From the NCBI GenBank assembly GCA_002452095.1, contig DKEG01000017.1, positions 1 to 29,051 of the forward strand: 29,051 bases of DNA, given 5' to 3'. Under the pieces are notes generated by a model. It ran no database searches. It was given only the letters and a program-made list of their open reading frames with translations, and was not told the origin of the DNA. Made by a program: the position numbers and the translations under genes. Shown piece after piece: positions 1 to 6,937 of this stretch (within the stretch, counting starts at the first letter, position 1; each line of letters opens with the position of its first letter). This DNA comes from Bacteroidales bacterium UBA6828 (GTDB lineage Bacteria > Bacteroidota > Bacteroidia > Bacteroidales > Paludibacteraceae).

Positions 1-155
1 AACGTCGATTTTTAGTCTGAAACTTTTGAATCGTCTGCAACGCCCTATTCATCGGACATCAAGCCACTTTTCAGCCTGCAATTTGACCCATAGACCTAAA
101 ATCGCCCTTTTTTCCCCATTTTTCTTGCCGCTTTGCGGCATAGGAGACTTAAAGC

Positions 156-1154
156 CTATCGGTTGCAGTTTCGGCATATATCAATGCCTTTATTCTGGAG
201 AACGGAACGACGAAAACCATTTGCTACCGAAGAATGGAATAGTGTGACAAGAGAATCTGTAAGGATATTGCCGAAAGAATAAGCGTGCGCCTTGTCGTAG
301 CAGCAAGGCAGCACCTCGCCCGAGGTGGTAACGACACACCCTGACCATAAACGGTAGCATAGGGCGGAGATGCTCCATAGGCGTCGCCACAGCGATTGCT
401 TAATGTGATACCCCCCGTCTTTACCGATGACATAACGGGAATAACGGGAATTGGTCGGCATTAGCGGATTGCCATCAGCATAATCATATAGTTGCGCTGT
501 CTTCAATGTCAGACGATCGGCACCCCAACGGCGATACATCCGCTGCATCTCTTTCCACTCGTGTTCATTCGTGCGCAAGCGCAGGCATTGCCATTCGATA
601 ACGGGAGTCCTGCCGCCGAGACGCTGCTTGGCATCGTGCAGGAGACGCAACGCCTCACGCACTTTTTCTATATCTCCGCCTACCCGATAGGCATTATACG
701 ATTGTTGGCTTATTCCGTCCAAAGAGATAATGATCCTGTCTAATCCGCTGCATACCAGTCTCTCCGCCATTAAAGGTGTTATTGACTGTGCATTCGTAGA
801 AACAATGGTATATAGCCCCGCTTCGTGTGCCTCGTGTATCATCTTTGGCAGGTCGGGGTTAAGCAGCGGTTCGCCTTGAAAATAAAATTGTATGGTGTGT
901 GCGTAGGGAGTAATCTCTCGGAGTAGTTTCTGCCACACCTCTGGGCGTAACAATTCTGCCCGCCCATGTTGCGGATGCCCGCCGCCCATACCAACTGGAC
1001 ACTCGGGGCAGCGCAGTTGGCAAAAATTAGCGGGTTCGACCGATACGAATGTAGGCAGATGACGCACCCGCACCATCCCCAAAAAAGATAGTGCATAAGA
1101 CCCCCAACAGCGCAGTTGGTTGACCGCCCTACCTGCAAGGTATCTTATTGACAC
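156..1154 (-). CDS. Radical SAM / SPASM domain protein
   Basis: This is a radical S-adenosylmethionine enzyme of unknown substrate. Near the N terminus the CxxxCxxC motif (FCQLRCPEC) should bind the SAM-cleaving [4Fe-4S] cluster. It is followed by the beta-strand motifs FYFQGEPLLNPDL and IIISLDGISQQSYNAYR typical of the family. The C terminus carries SPASM-type cysteines (GCVVTTSGEVLPCCYD, a FGNI motif, then CRNC at the very end), which would hold an auxiliary cluster. The frame is open to 1316, but that would overlap rpiB by 188 nt. No ATG lies where homology should begin, so I chose the GTG at 1154 (26-nt overlap with rpiB, 332 aa). The ATG at 1076 would cut off the conserved lead-in. It is the last gene of the marC-queG-rpiB operon. 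Peptide or cofactor maturation is possible, but the sequence does not settle the substrate. Confidence 0.85.
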   Translation of the reverse strand: MSIRYLAGRAVNQLRCWGSYALSFLGMVRVRHLPTFVSVEPANFCQLRCPECPVGMGGGHPQHGRAELLRPEVWQKLLREITPYAHTIQFYFQGEPLLNPDLPKMIHEAHEAGLYTIVSTNAQSITPLMAERLVCSGLDRIIISLDGISQQSYNAYRVGGDIEKVREALRLLHDAKQRLGGRTPVIEWQCLRLRTNEHEWKEMQRMYRRWGADRLTLKTAQLYDYADGNPLMPTNSRYSRYVIGKDGGYHIKQSLWRRLWSISALCYRLWSGCVVTTSGEVLPCCYDKAHAYSFGNILTDSLVTLFHSSVANGFRRSVLQNKGIDICRNCNR

Positions 1155-1578
1155 GACGCTCGTGGCGACCGCCCTCAAAGTCGGTTGTAAAGAAAATCTG
1201 TACCAGACGAAGGGCTTTCTCTTCGGTGATAAATTTGGCTGGCAAACCGAGTACGTTGGCATTGTTGTGCTGGCGTGCCAAACGTGCCAACGGTTCGTCC
1301 CAGCAGAGTGCGGCACGGATACCCTGGTGCTTGTTGGCGGTCATACAGATGCCGTTCCCCGTAGAGCAGATGGCAACGCCCATATCGGCTTTGCCCTCCT
1401 CAATAGCCTGAGCCATAGGGTGTGCATAGTCGGGATAGTCACAACTCTCTGTGGAGTAGCAACCGTAGTCGGTTACTTGTGCGCCCTGTTTCTCAAGATA
1501 CTGACGCACTTTCTGTTTGAGCGCATAGCCTGCATGGTCGGACGCAAGGGCAATATGCAATTCATTTAACGGTTTCAT
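1129..1578 (-). CDS. rpiB: Ribose-5-phosphate isomerase B
   Basis: RpiB interconverts ribose 5-phosphate and ribulose 5-phosphate in the cytosolic pentose phosphate pathway. The 149-residue protein has the usual family length. Visible signatures are SDHAG (13-17), DYPDYA (47-52), the catalytic-cysteine loop GVAICSTGNGI with Cys71, HNNANVLGLPAKF (104-116) and the C-terminal FEGGRHERRV. His104 and Arg138 sit where the phosphate and ring-opening residues are expected. The ATG at 1578 overlaps the end of the upstream queG-like gene by 17 nt, and the gene's own 3' end overlaps the radical SAM gene. This suggests translational coupling along one mRNA. LacAB/RpiB family members can also act on allose or galactose 6-phosphate, but the lone housekeeping context favours RpiB. 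Confidence 0.93.
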   Translation of the reverse strand: MKPLNELHIALASDHAGYALKQKVRQYLEKQGAQVTDYGCYSTESCDYPDYAHPMAQAIEEGKADMGVAICSTGNGICMTANKHQGIRAALCWDEPLARLARQHNNANVLGLPAKFITEEKALRLVQIFFTTDFEGGRHERRVNKIPCR

Positions 1579-2218
1579 TATAAGGACAATTCGTTTGACA
1601 AACTAAGCAATGGTGTGTCTTGTAGGCGATGCATAGTCGTGCGTCCCATACCGGGTTGCGCAATGCGCCTGTTGGGCAGGCTTCTTCGCAACGATGGCAA
1701 TCGGCACAGATGTCTGTCGGCGGTGCTTTCGGCGCGGCTTCCACCTCCACTTGTAGCACCAATTCCCCGGGGTGTACCATGCTGCCCAAACGGGAATGAA
1801 TAAGTTGATGGTTGCGTCCTATCTGTCCGAGCCCTGCCAACACCGACCAGCGACGCTCCAAGAACGGTGCCGAATCACAGAATATATGCTGGCTATCGGA
1901 TACTATATCATCGCCGAACCGCTCCCGCAAAAGGGCATCCAATTGGTACAACTTCGATTTTACCGCACGGTGATAGTCGTGTCCCGATTTGGCATACGTG
2001 AGCAGACAAACCACCACGGTCTTCCCCCCCGCAACCAACTCACTCGGGTCGTATCGTTTCTCGCGGTTGCGTTCCAAATAGTCCATATCACCGTGCAATC
2101 CCTGCGCTACCCAATTATCCATATACTGCGCATCGCACTCCAAATGCATAGCCGTGGCTATGCCACAATCGTCAAAACCGACCTCCAAAGCCGCCTGACG
2201 AATATCCGCTTCGGTCAT
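1562..2218 (-). CDS. queG: Short QueG-like epoxyqueuosine reductase
   Basis: QueG reduces epoxyqueuosine to queuosine at tRNA position 34, using cobalamin and two [4Fe-4S] clusters. This protein keeps the N-terminal domain (ALEVGFDDCGIA), the conserved FCDSAPFLERRW block with Asp115 at the expected proton-donor position, and two cysteine sets: C171/C174/C177/C181 and C196/C204/C207/C211. It is only 218 residues. Bacteroidota QueG is about 310 and the E. coli protein 379. The usual segment between the first cluster and the last CxxC (around GNRIYGCDDCQ) is collapsed to a few residues. The protein then stops at CPYNETVK, where homologues continue for roughly 70 residues. Its stop lies inside the rpiB start region, and its ATG overlaps the marC stop by 4 nt. 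It is either a minimal QueG or a divergent paralogue; all eight cluster cysteines being present argues against simple decay. Confidence 0.75.
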   Translation of the reverse strand: MTEADIRQAALEVGFDDCGIATAMHLECDAQYMDNWVAQGLHGDMDYLERNREKRYDPSELVAGGKTVVVCLLTYAKSGHDYHRAVKSKLYQLDALLRERFGDDIVSDSQHIFCDSAPFLERRWSVLAGLGQIGRNHQLIHSRLGSMVHPGELVLQVEVEAAPKAPPTDICADCHRCEEACPTGALRNPVWDARLCIAYKTHHCLVCQTNCPYNETVK

Positions 2219-2823
2219 CCCTGGAAAATCACGTTGTGCAGCACAAGCGCAAAATTACCGAATATCAACTGGCAGGCAATAGCCAACACAATGATACCGA
2301 AGAACTTACGGATAATATAAATTGATGTGCTACCCACGTATTTCATCAGCCAACTCGTAGCGGTCAGGATTATAAACAACACTACAATACAAAGCAGCAC
2401 AGCACAAATCAAGTTCGGTGTGCTGTACTCCGCCGTCATAGCAATCAGTGCGGTAAACGCTCCGGGACCGGCATACATCGGAAATGCCAGCGGCACTAAG
2501 TTACCCGAACCGCCGATGTCAGTCTTGAAAAACGTAACATCCAGTATCATCTCCAATGCCATCAAGAAGATGATAAAACCGCCCGCAATGGCGAAATACT
2601 CGATCTTGACACCGAATAGTTTCAGTATCCATTCGCCTAACAGCAAAAAACCAATCAATATGGTGGCAGAAGCAAGCGATACACGCCACGGACTGATTTT
2701 TGCCCCTTTCTGCTCCATAGCCATAGTGATAGGCATATTGCCGAGCGGGTCAATAATCGCTATCAGAAACACAAAGGCAGGCAGTATCTGCCAAATGTCA
2801 AGAGAAGAGAAGAAATTTCCCAT
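2215..2823 (-). CDS. MarC family integral membrane protein
   Basis: This is a 202-residue polytopic inner-membrane protein of the MarC/UPF0056 family. Family hallmarks are visible: an N-terminal segment FVFLIAIIDPLGNMP (17-31), a repeat-like middle GGFIIFLMALEMI, and FPMYAGPGAFTALI (115-128). About six hydrophobic spans can be drawn. The family's biochemical function is unknown; MarC was named from the marRAB region but is not an established drug pump. It is the first gene of the minus-strand operon, has its own primary-sigma promoter 39 bp upstream, and overlaps the queG-like gene by 4 nt (ATGA). Confidence 0.9.
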   Translation of the reverse strand: MGNFFSSLDIWQILPAFVFLIAIIDPLGNMPITMAMEQKGAKISPWRVSLASATILIGFLLLGEWILKLFGVKIEYFAIAGGFIIFLMALEMILDVTFFKTDIGGSGNLVPLAFPMYAGPGAFTALIAMTAEYSTPNLICAVLLCIVVLFIILTATSWLMKYVGSTSIYIIRKFFGIIVLAIACQLIFGNFALVLHNVIFQG

Positions 2824-2861
2824 ACGCAGATGCTTTTTTTCAAGTGAATAATTTCAGCCCG

Positions 2862-2893
2862 CAAAGATAGTAAAAAATGAATTATTATGCAAA
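2862..2893 (-). promoter_or_regulatory. Promoter of the marC-queG-rpiB operon
   Basis: On the minus strand the -33 element TTTG (2890-2893) and the -7 element TATCTTTG (2862-2869) are separated by exactly 20 nt, matching the Bacteroidota primary sigma consensus. It lies 39 bp upstream of the marC ATG and back to back with the efp promoter. Confidence 0.85.
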
Positions 2894-2917
2894 GAATACG
2901 AAATTATTTAATGCGAA

Positions 2918-2949
2918 TTTGTGTAATCCGGATATTTTCTGTACCTTTG
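2918..2949 (+). promoter_or_regulatory. Promoter of efp
   Basis: TTTG (2918-2921), a 20-nt spacer and TACCTTTG (2942-2949) make an exact match to the Bacteroidota -33/-7 pattern. Transcription would start near 2955, leaving a leader of about 40 nt before the efp ATG at 2996. The -33 box is 24 bp from that of the divergent marC promoter. Confidence 0.9.
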
Positions 2950-2995
2950 CAGTCTGTATCTTGCATATTTTTAATTTATTTCATCAGAAAATTAT

Positions 2996-3559
2996 ATGAT
3001 TAACTCTCAAGACGTTAAAAACGGCATTTGTATTCGTATGGACGGCCGTCTGTATTTTGTGATTGAGTTCCTCCACGTAAAACCGGGCAAGGGCAATACA
3101 ATCATGCGTGTGAAATTCAAAGATGTAGTCGATGGTCGTGTATTGGAGCGCCGCTTCAATATCGGTGAAAAACTGGAGGATGTGCGCGTAGAGCGTCGTC
3201 CGTATCAGTACCTCTATCAAGAGGGAGACGACTATATCTTTATGAATCAGGAAACCTACGAACAAGTGCCTATCGCACACGACCTTATCACGGGCGTTGA
3301 TTTCCTCAAAGAGGGCTTTGTTTGTGATGTAGTAAGCGATGCTTCTACCGACACTATCCTCTTTGCCGAACTGCCTACCAAAGTCGAACTGACTGTGGCT
3401 TACACCGAGCCGGGTCTCAAGGGAGATACCGCTACCAACACACTCAAACCTGCTAAGTTGGAGACAGGCGCTGAGATCCGTGTACCTCTGTTCATCAACG
3501 AGGGCGAACTGATTCGCGTAGATACCCGCGACGGCAGTTATTGCGAGCGCGTCCGCTAA
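2996..3559 (+). CDS. efp: Translation elongation factor P
   Basis: EF-P binds ribosomes stalled on polyproline stretches and promotes peptide-bond formation. The protein is 187 residues, the normal length, with the three OB-like domains expected. The domain I loop KPGKGNT carries Lys32, equivalent to the lysine modified in several bacteria. Downstream blocks FKDVVDGRVLERRF and a C-terminal RVPLFINEGELIRVDTRDG are classic EF-P. It is transcribed alone from a strong promoter and ends in a clear hairpin terminator, so it is probably monocistronic. No modification enzyme (EpmA, EarP or YmfI type) is visible nearby. Confidence 0.98.
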   Translation: MINSQDVKNGICIRMDGRLYFVIEFLHVKPGKGNTIMRVKFKDVVDGRVLERRFNIGEKLEDVRVERRPYQYLYQEGDDYIFMNQETYEQVPIAHDLITGVDFLKEGFVCDVVSDASTDTILFAELPTKVELTVAYTEPGLKGDTATNTLKPAKLETGAEIRVPLFINEGELIRVDTRDGSYCERVR

Positions 3560-3584
3560 TAAATAATAAATATACTTGTAAAAA

Positions 3585-3617
3585 AGGGATTGTCGAAAAA
3601 GCAATCTCTTTTTTTTT
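3585..3617 (+). terminator. Rho-independent terminator of efp
   Basis: An 8-bp stem (AGGGATTG, 3585-3592, with CAATCTCT, 3602-3609, one G-U pair) closes a 9-nt loop and runs into nine T residues. It starts 25 nt after the efp stop codon. Confidence 0.9.
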
Positions 3618-3663
3618 GTTCTCCCGCTTGTGTCTGCAACTCATATACATCCGTATAACTGCA

Positions 3664-3707
3664 TCGGGTGATTATCGGGTTGTTATCGGGTGATTAACGG
3701 GTGATTC
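3664..3707. repeat. Four tandem 11-bp repeats
   Basis: Four head-to-tail 11-bp units based on TCGGGTGATTA start at 3664, 3675, 3686 and 3697. Units 1 and 3 are identical; units 2 and 4 differ at two positions each. The period is close to one helical turn. Confidence 0.85.
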
Positions 3708-3766
3708 AGCATAGGATAAGCGGTGTTTATCCTGTACTTGTCATCAATCCCATACCCGCCTGGGAC

Positions 3767-3783
3767 GCGGACGCCTCGTCCGC
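3767..3783. repeat. GC-rich perfect hairpin
   Basis: GCGGACG, loop CCT, CGTCCGC: a perfect 7-bp inverted repeat. No T-run follows on either strand, so it is not an obvious terminator; it resembles a REP-type intergenic palindrome. Confidence 0.7.
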
Positions 3784-3810
3784 AGTGTGGATAGGTGAAG
3801 TGTAACACAA

Positions 3811-3842
3811 TTTGCACATTTCGGAGTTTTGTTGTAACTTTG
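3811..3842 (+). promoter_or_regulatory. Promoter of the yraN-family gene
   Basis: TTTG (3811-3814), exactly 20 nt, then TAACTTTG (3835-3842). It lies about 40 bp upstream of the ATG at 3882 and may also serve mnmG, which has no clear promoter of its own. Confidence 0.88.
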
Positions 3843-3881
3843 CGGGTGAATTTAATTTGGTGTATTGTGCAGACTACATAA

Positions 3882-4322
3882 ATGGCAGAACATAACCTCA
3901 TAGGAACAATTGGCGAAGATTTTGCAGTTCAGATACTCAAACAGAACAGACTGCGTATTCGGGAACGCAATTGGCACATAGGGCATCTTGAAGTGGACAT
4001 CATTGCCGAAAACCGCAAAGAGATAGTCTTTGTAGAGGTAAAAACACGTACATCCACTTTCGGCGGAAAGCGTGCAGAGGAATATGTGGACGAACGCAAA
4101 CGACGTCGAATTATTGCCGCAGCCAACGCATATATCCGCTATCACAATATACAGAAATCGCCACGGTTTGATATTGTAGGTATTCTTTTAGACCGAAATA
4201 CACACAAGGTTGTAGAACAGACCTATCTGCCTGATGCGTTTACACCACGGTGCAAGACAATAAGCAACAATAGTTTCAGTGGTATATGGAGATGGTTACA
4301 TAGATGTAAAATTATCCGTTGA
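3882..4322 (+). CDS. yraN: YraN / UPF0102 family endonuclease-like protein
   Basis: A small protein with the restriction-endonuclease-like fold of the YraN (UPF0102) family; the physiological role is unsettled. Signature segments are IGTIGEDFAVQIL (7-19), IRERNWHIGHLEVDIIAE (26-43) with the acidic residues expected at the active site, and IVFVEVKTR (48-56) with the E-x-K pair. At 146 residues it is somewhat longer than the usual 120 or so because of a basic C-terminal tail ending LHRCKIIR. The gene has its own promoter and sits 101 bp before mnmG, probably on the same transcript. Confidence 0.9.
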   Translation: MAEHNLIGTIGEDFAVQILKQNRLRIRERNWHIGHLEVDIIAENRKEIVFVEVKTRTSTFGGKRAEEYVDERKRRRIIAAANAYIRYHNIQKSPRFDIVGILLDRNTHKVVEQTYLPDAFTPRCKTISNNSFSGIWRWLHRCKIIR

Positions 4323-4423
4323 AATCGAAAGAAATTACAATTCTTATAAAGCCTATATTATTGAGAGTTGGTAGTTAGTATAAATATAAATACCTGTTTA
4401 AGATAAAAACGCCGTTGAAATCG

Positions 4424-6307
4424 ATGGATTTTGAATATGATGTCATAGTAGTCGGTGCCGGACACGCTGGTTGCGAAGCGGCTAGTGCTGCTGCCCGTTT
4501 GGGTAGTAAGACACTGCTTATTACTATGGATATGAATAAGATCGGACAGATGAGTTGCAATCCGGCCGTTGGAGGTATAGCCAAGGGACAGATTGTACGT
4601 GAGATCGATGCTCTCGGAGGACAAATGGGACGTATTACCGATTTGACCGCCATTCAGTTTCGTATGCTCAATCGCAGCAAAGGACCTGCTATGTGGAGCC
4701 CGCGCAGCCAGAGCGACCGCAAACGTTTTATCGAAGAGTGGATTCATACGCTTTCAACGACAGAAAACCTCTACATCTGGCAGGATGTAGTTACCAAACT
4801 TACCATAAACAACGGAGCAGTTATCGGGGTAAAAACCGCCTTGGGTATCTCTATAAAAGCACAAGCAGTAGTACTTACCAACGGAACTTTCCTTAATGGA
4901 CTACTCCATTTTGGTAAAGCGCAAATACGTGGCGGACGCACCTCCGAACCTGCCTCATGCGGACTGACCGAACAACTTACTTCTCTCGGTTTCAACGCAG
5001 GAAGAATGAAAACCGGTACACCTGCACGCATTGATAAGCGAAGCATTCATTTCGATGAACTCATAGAGCAGCAAGGCGACAACGACTGGCACAAGTTTTC
5101 ATACCTCGCCGATGTATCGCGTCCGCTCAAACAGATGAGTTGCTGGATTACATATACCAATCCACACACGCACGAAGAACTACGCAAAGGACTGCCGGAT
5201 TCTCCCCTTTTCAACGGGCAAATCAAGAGTATCGGACCACGCTATTGTCCGAGCATTGAAACCAAGATTGTAACCTTTGCCGACAAAGAAGCACACCAGA
5301 TATTCCTTGAACCGGAAGGTGTGGATAGTAACGAATACTATGTAAACGGTTTTTCATCCAGTCTTCCGTGGCAAGTACAACTCGCAGGACTCAAAACCAT
5401 CAAAGGCTTGGAAGATGTAGTTATGTACCGCCCGGGCTATGCCATTGAGTATGATTTCTTCGACCCTACACAACTAAAACATACGTTGGAAACGAAGATA
5501 ATCAGTAATCTGTTCTTTGCTGGGCAGATCAATGGTACTACCGGTTACGAAGAAGCTGCAGGGCAAGGTATAGTAGCAGGTATCAATGCGCACCAAAGCA
5601 TTATCGGTGGAACACCATTTACAATGGGTAGAAACGAGAGTTATATCGGCGTACTGATAGATGACTTGGTAAACAAGGGTGTAGACGAACCATACCGTAT
5701 GTTCACTTCCAGCGCAGAACATCGTATTCTTCTGCGCCAAGATAATGCCGACGTTCGACTCACAGAGCGCAGTTACCAATTAGGTCTTGCAGATACAACC
5801 CGTTACCGGACATACCGCGATAAGCAAACTGCCATTGCAGCACTTACACAGTATTTGCAAACCACCAGTATCAAACCTAACGAAATAAACGGTTACTTGG
5901 AGCAAGCAGGTGCAAGCCCGCTTTCGCAAGGCTGTAAATTATCCGAATTAGTATTACGCCCGCAAGTAACTATTCCCGATTTGATTGATACATTACCAGG
6001 TCTCAAAGAAAAACTATCAGAGATTATTCCATCAAGATTACAGCAAGACGAAATAATAGAAAGCACAGAGATTAATTTGAAATACGAAGGATATATCCAT
6101 CGTGAGCAATTAGCCGCCAATAAATTACAACGTCTTGACCAGATACGTATTCCGCAAAATTTCGATTATCAAAGTTTACAATCTTTATCCACAGAGGCTC
6201 GGCAAAAACTAATAAAGATACAGCCAAACACTATAGGCGAAGCAAGCCGTATTCCCGGTGTAAGCCCTAATGATATTAGCGTTTTGCTCATATTTATGGG
6301 TAGGTAA
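4424..6307 (+). CDS. mnmG: tRNA uridine-5-carboxymethylaminomethyl synthesis enzyme MnmG (GidA)
   Basis: MnmG, with MnmE, uses FAD, glycine or ammonium and a folate to install cmnm5 at wobble U34 of tRNAs. The N-terminal dinucleotide-binding motif GAGHAG (11-16) is followed by the family blocks MSCNPAVGGIAKG and RSKGPAMWSPR. Further along are NGTFLNG and the FAD-contacting GQINGTTGYEEAAGQG. The helical C-terminal domain that contacts MnmE and tRNA is present to the end (ASRIPGVSPNDISVLL). I use the ATG at 4424 (627 aa) rather than an in-frame TTG three codons earlier, because MDFEYDVIVVGAG matches the usual start. A parS site follows 30 bp after the stop, fitting the frequent location of mnmG near the replication origin. 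Confidence 0.97.
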   Translation: MDFEYDVIVVGAGHAGCEAASAAARLGSKTLLITMDMNKIGQMSCNPAVGGIAKGQIVREIDALGGQMGRITDLTAIQFRMLNRSKGPAMWSPRSQSDRKRFIEEWIHTLSTTENLYIWQDVVTKLTINNGAVIGVKTALGISIKAQAVVLTNGTFLNGLLHFGKAQIRGGRTSEPASCGLTEQLTSLGFNAGRMKTGTPARIDKRSIHFDELIEQQGDNDWHKFSYLADVSRPLKQMSCWITYTNPHTHEELRKGLPDSPLFNGQIKSIGPRYCPSIETKIVTFADKEAHQIFLEPEGVDSNEYYVNGFSSSLPWQVQLAGLKTIKGLEDVVMYRPGYAIEYDFFDPTQLKHTLETKIISNLFFAGQINGTTGYEEAAGQGIVAGINAHQSIIGGTPFTMGRNESYIGVLIDDLVNKGVDEPYRMFTSSAEHRILLRQDNADVRLTERSYQLGLADTTRYRTYRDKQTAIAALTQYLQTTSIKPNEINGYLEQAGASPLSQGCKLSELVLRPQVTIPDLIDTLPGLKEKLSEIIPSRLQQDEIIESTEINLKYEGYIHREQLAANKLQRLDQIRIPQNFDYQSLQSLSTEARQKLIKIQPNTIGEASRIPGVSPNDISVLLIFMGR

Positions 6308-6310
6308 TTT

Positions 6311-6331
6311 TTTGTTTACTACGTAAACAAA
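6311..6331. terminator. Hairpin after mnmG
   Basis: TTTGTTTAC, a 3-nt loop TAC, then GTAAACAAA form a perfect 9-bp stem, followed by a T-rich TTTATTTG. It begins 4 nt after the mnmG stop. It could terminate mnmG weakly or be a protein-binding palindrome next to parS; the stem is AT-rich, so termination is uncertain. Confidence 0.5.
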
Positions 6332-6337
6332 TTTATT

Positions 6338-6353
6338 TGTTCCACGTGAAACA
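6338..6353. other. parS: parS centromere site (ParB/Spo0J binding)
   Basis: TGTTCCACGTGAAACA is identical to the canonical 16-bp chromosomal parS sequence, which ParB/Spo0J loads onto near the replication origin to drive chromosome segregation and SMC loading. It lies in the mnmG-apt intergenic gap, 18 bp upstream of the apt ATG. No second copy was seen in the window, and no parA or parB gene is present here. Confidence 0.92.
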
Positions 6354-6371
6354 TTAATACTAAAAAACAAT

Positions 6372-6896
6372 ATGACAGCAGAAGAAGTAAAACAACAGAT
6401 TCGTAACATTCCGGATTTTCCTGTAAAAGGTATTCAGTTTAAGGATATTACCACTGCCCTGCGCCAACCGGATTGCTTGCGTTGGATGCGTAATGAGATG
6501 GTAAACCTTTACAAGGATAAGGGTATTACTAAAGTGGTAGGTATTGAGTCTCGCGGATTCATTATAGCACCGGCAGTGGCGATGGAGTTAGGCGTAGGTT
6601 TTGTGCCTATTCGTAAACCCGGTAAGTTACCTGCTGAGACGGTAGAGATAAGTTATCAAAAAGAGTATGGTGTAGATACTATTCAGATACATAGAGATGC
6701 TATCTCAGACGATGATATAGTGCTTATTCATGATGACTTGTTGGCTACGGGTGGCACTATGGCAGCAGCAGTAGAGTTAATAAAGAAATTCGGTGTAAAG
6801 AAAGTATATGTGAATTTTATTATCGAACTTGATGTTCTTAATGGTCGCAAAGTGCTAACAAACGCTACTGAAGTAGATACGCTTATACATATGTAA
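6372..6896 (+). CDS. apt: Adenine phosphoribosyltransferase
   Basis: Apt makes AMP from adenine and PRPP in purine salvage. The 174-residue protein has the expected start region (IRNIPDFPVKGIQFKDIT), the flexible loop RKPGKLP (81-87) and the PRPP-binding loop VLIHDDLLATGGTM (117-130). The GIESRGFIIAPAVA block is also typical. The ATG at 6372 follows the parS site by 18 bp, so bound ParB could lie across its 5' region. uvrC begins 41 bp downstream with no terminator between, implying co-transcription. Confidence 0.96.
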   Translation: MTAEEVKQQIRNIPDFPVKGIQFKDITTALRQPDCLRWMRNEMVNLYKDKGITKVVGIESRGFIIAPAVAMELGVGFVPIRKPGKLPAETVEISYQKEYGVDTIQIHRDAISDDDIVLIHDDLLATGGTMAAAVELIKKFGVKKVYVNFIIELDVLNGRKVLTNATEVDTLIHM

Positions 6897-6937
6897 ATTT
6901 GGATATATATAACCATATTTGCGTTTGATTTATAGAA

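Larger units (their letters stand above)
3560..3881. other. Intergenic region efp - yraN
   Basis: This gene-free stretch of 322 bp contains the efp terminator, a four-copy 11-bp tandem repeat, a GC-rich perfect hairpin, and the yraN promoter, in that order. The ORF on the opposite strand across it has no family resemblance and covers the repeats, so no gene is called. Confidence 0.8.

Noticed and set aside
26..247. 73-codon ORF at the left edge
   Set aside because: Overlaps the 3' end of the radical SAM gene in antisense and has low-complexity, unfamiliar sequence. The first 155 bp show nothing else convincing beyond a short GCCGC/GCGGC stem.
1120..1569. 149-codon plus-strand ORF opposite rpiB
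   Set aside because: Antisense shadow of a clear RpiB; no motif.
3664..3707. CRISPR array
   Set aside because: Units are only 11 bp with no unique spacers and no cas genes; a simple tandem repeat.
6185..6193. Consensus DnaA box TTATCCACA inside mnmG
   Set aside because: A single 9-mer is expected by chance about once in four or five windows of this size; no cluster around it, so not called an origin element.
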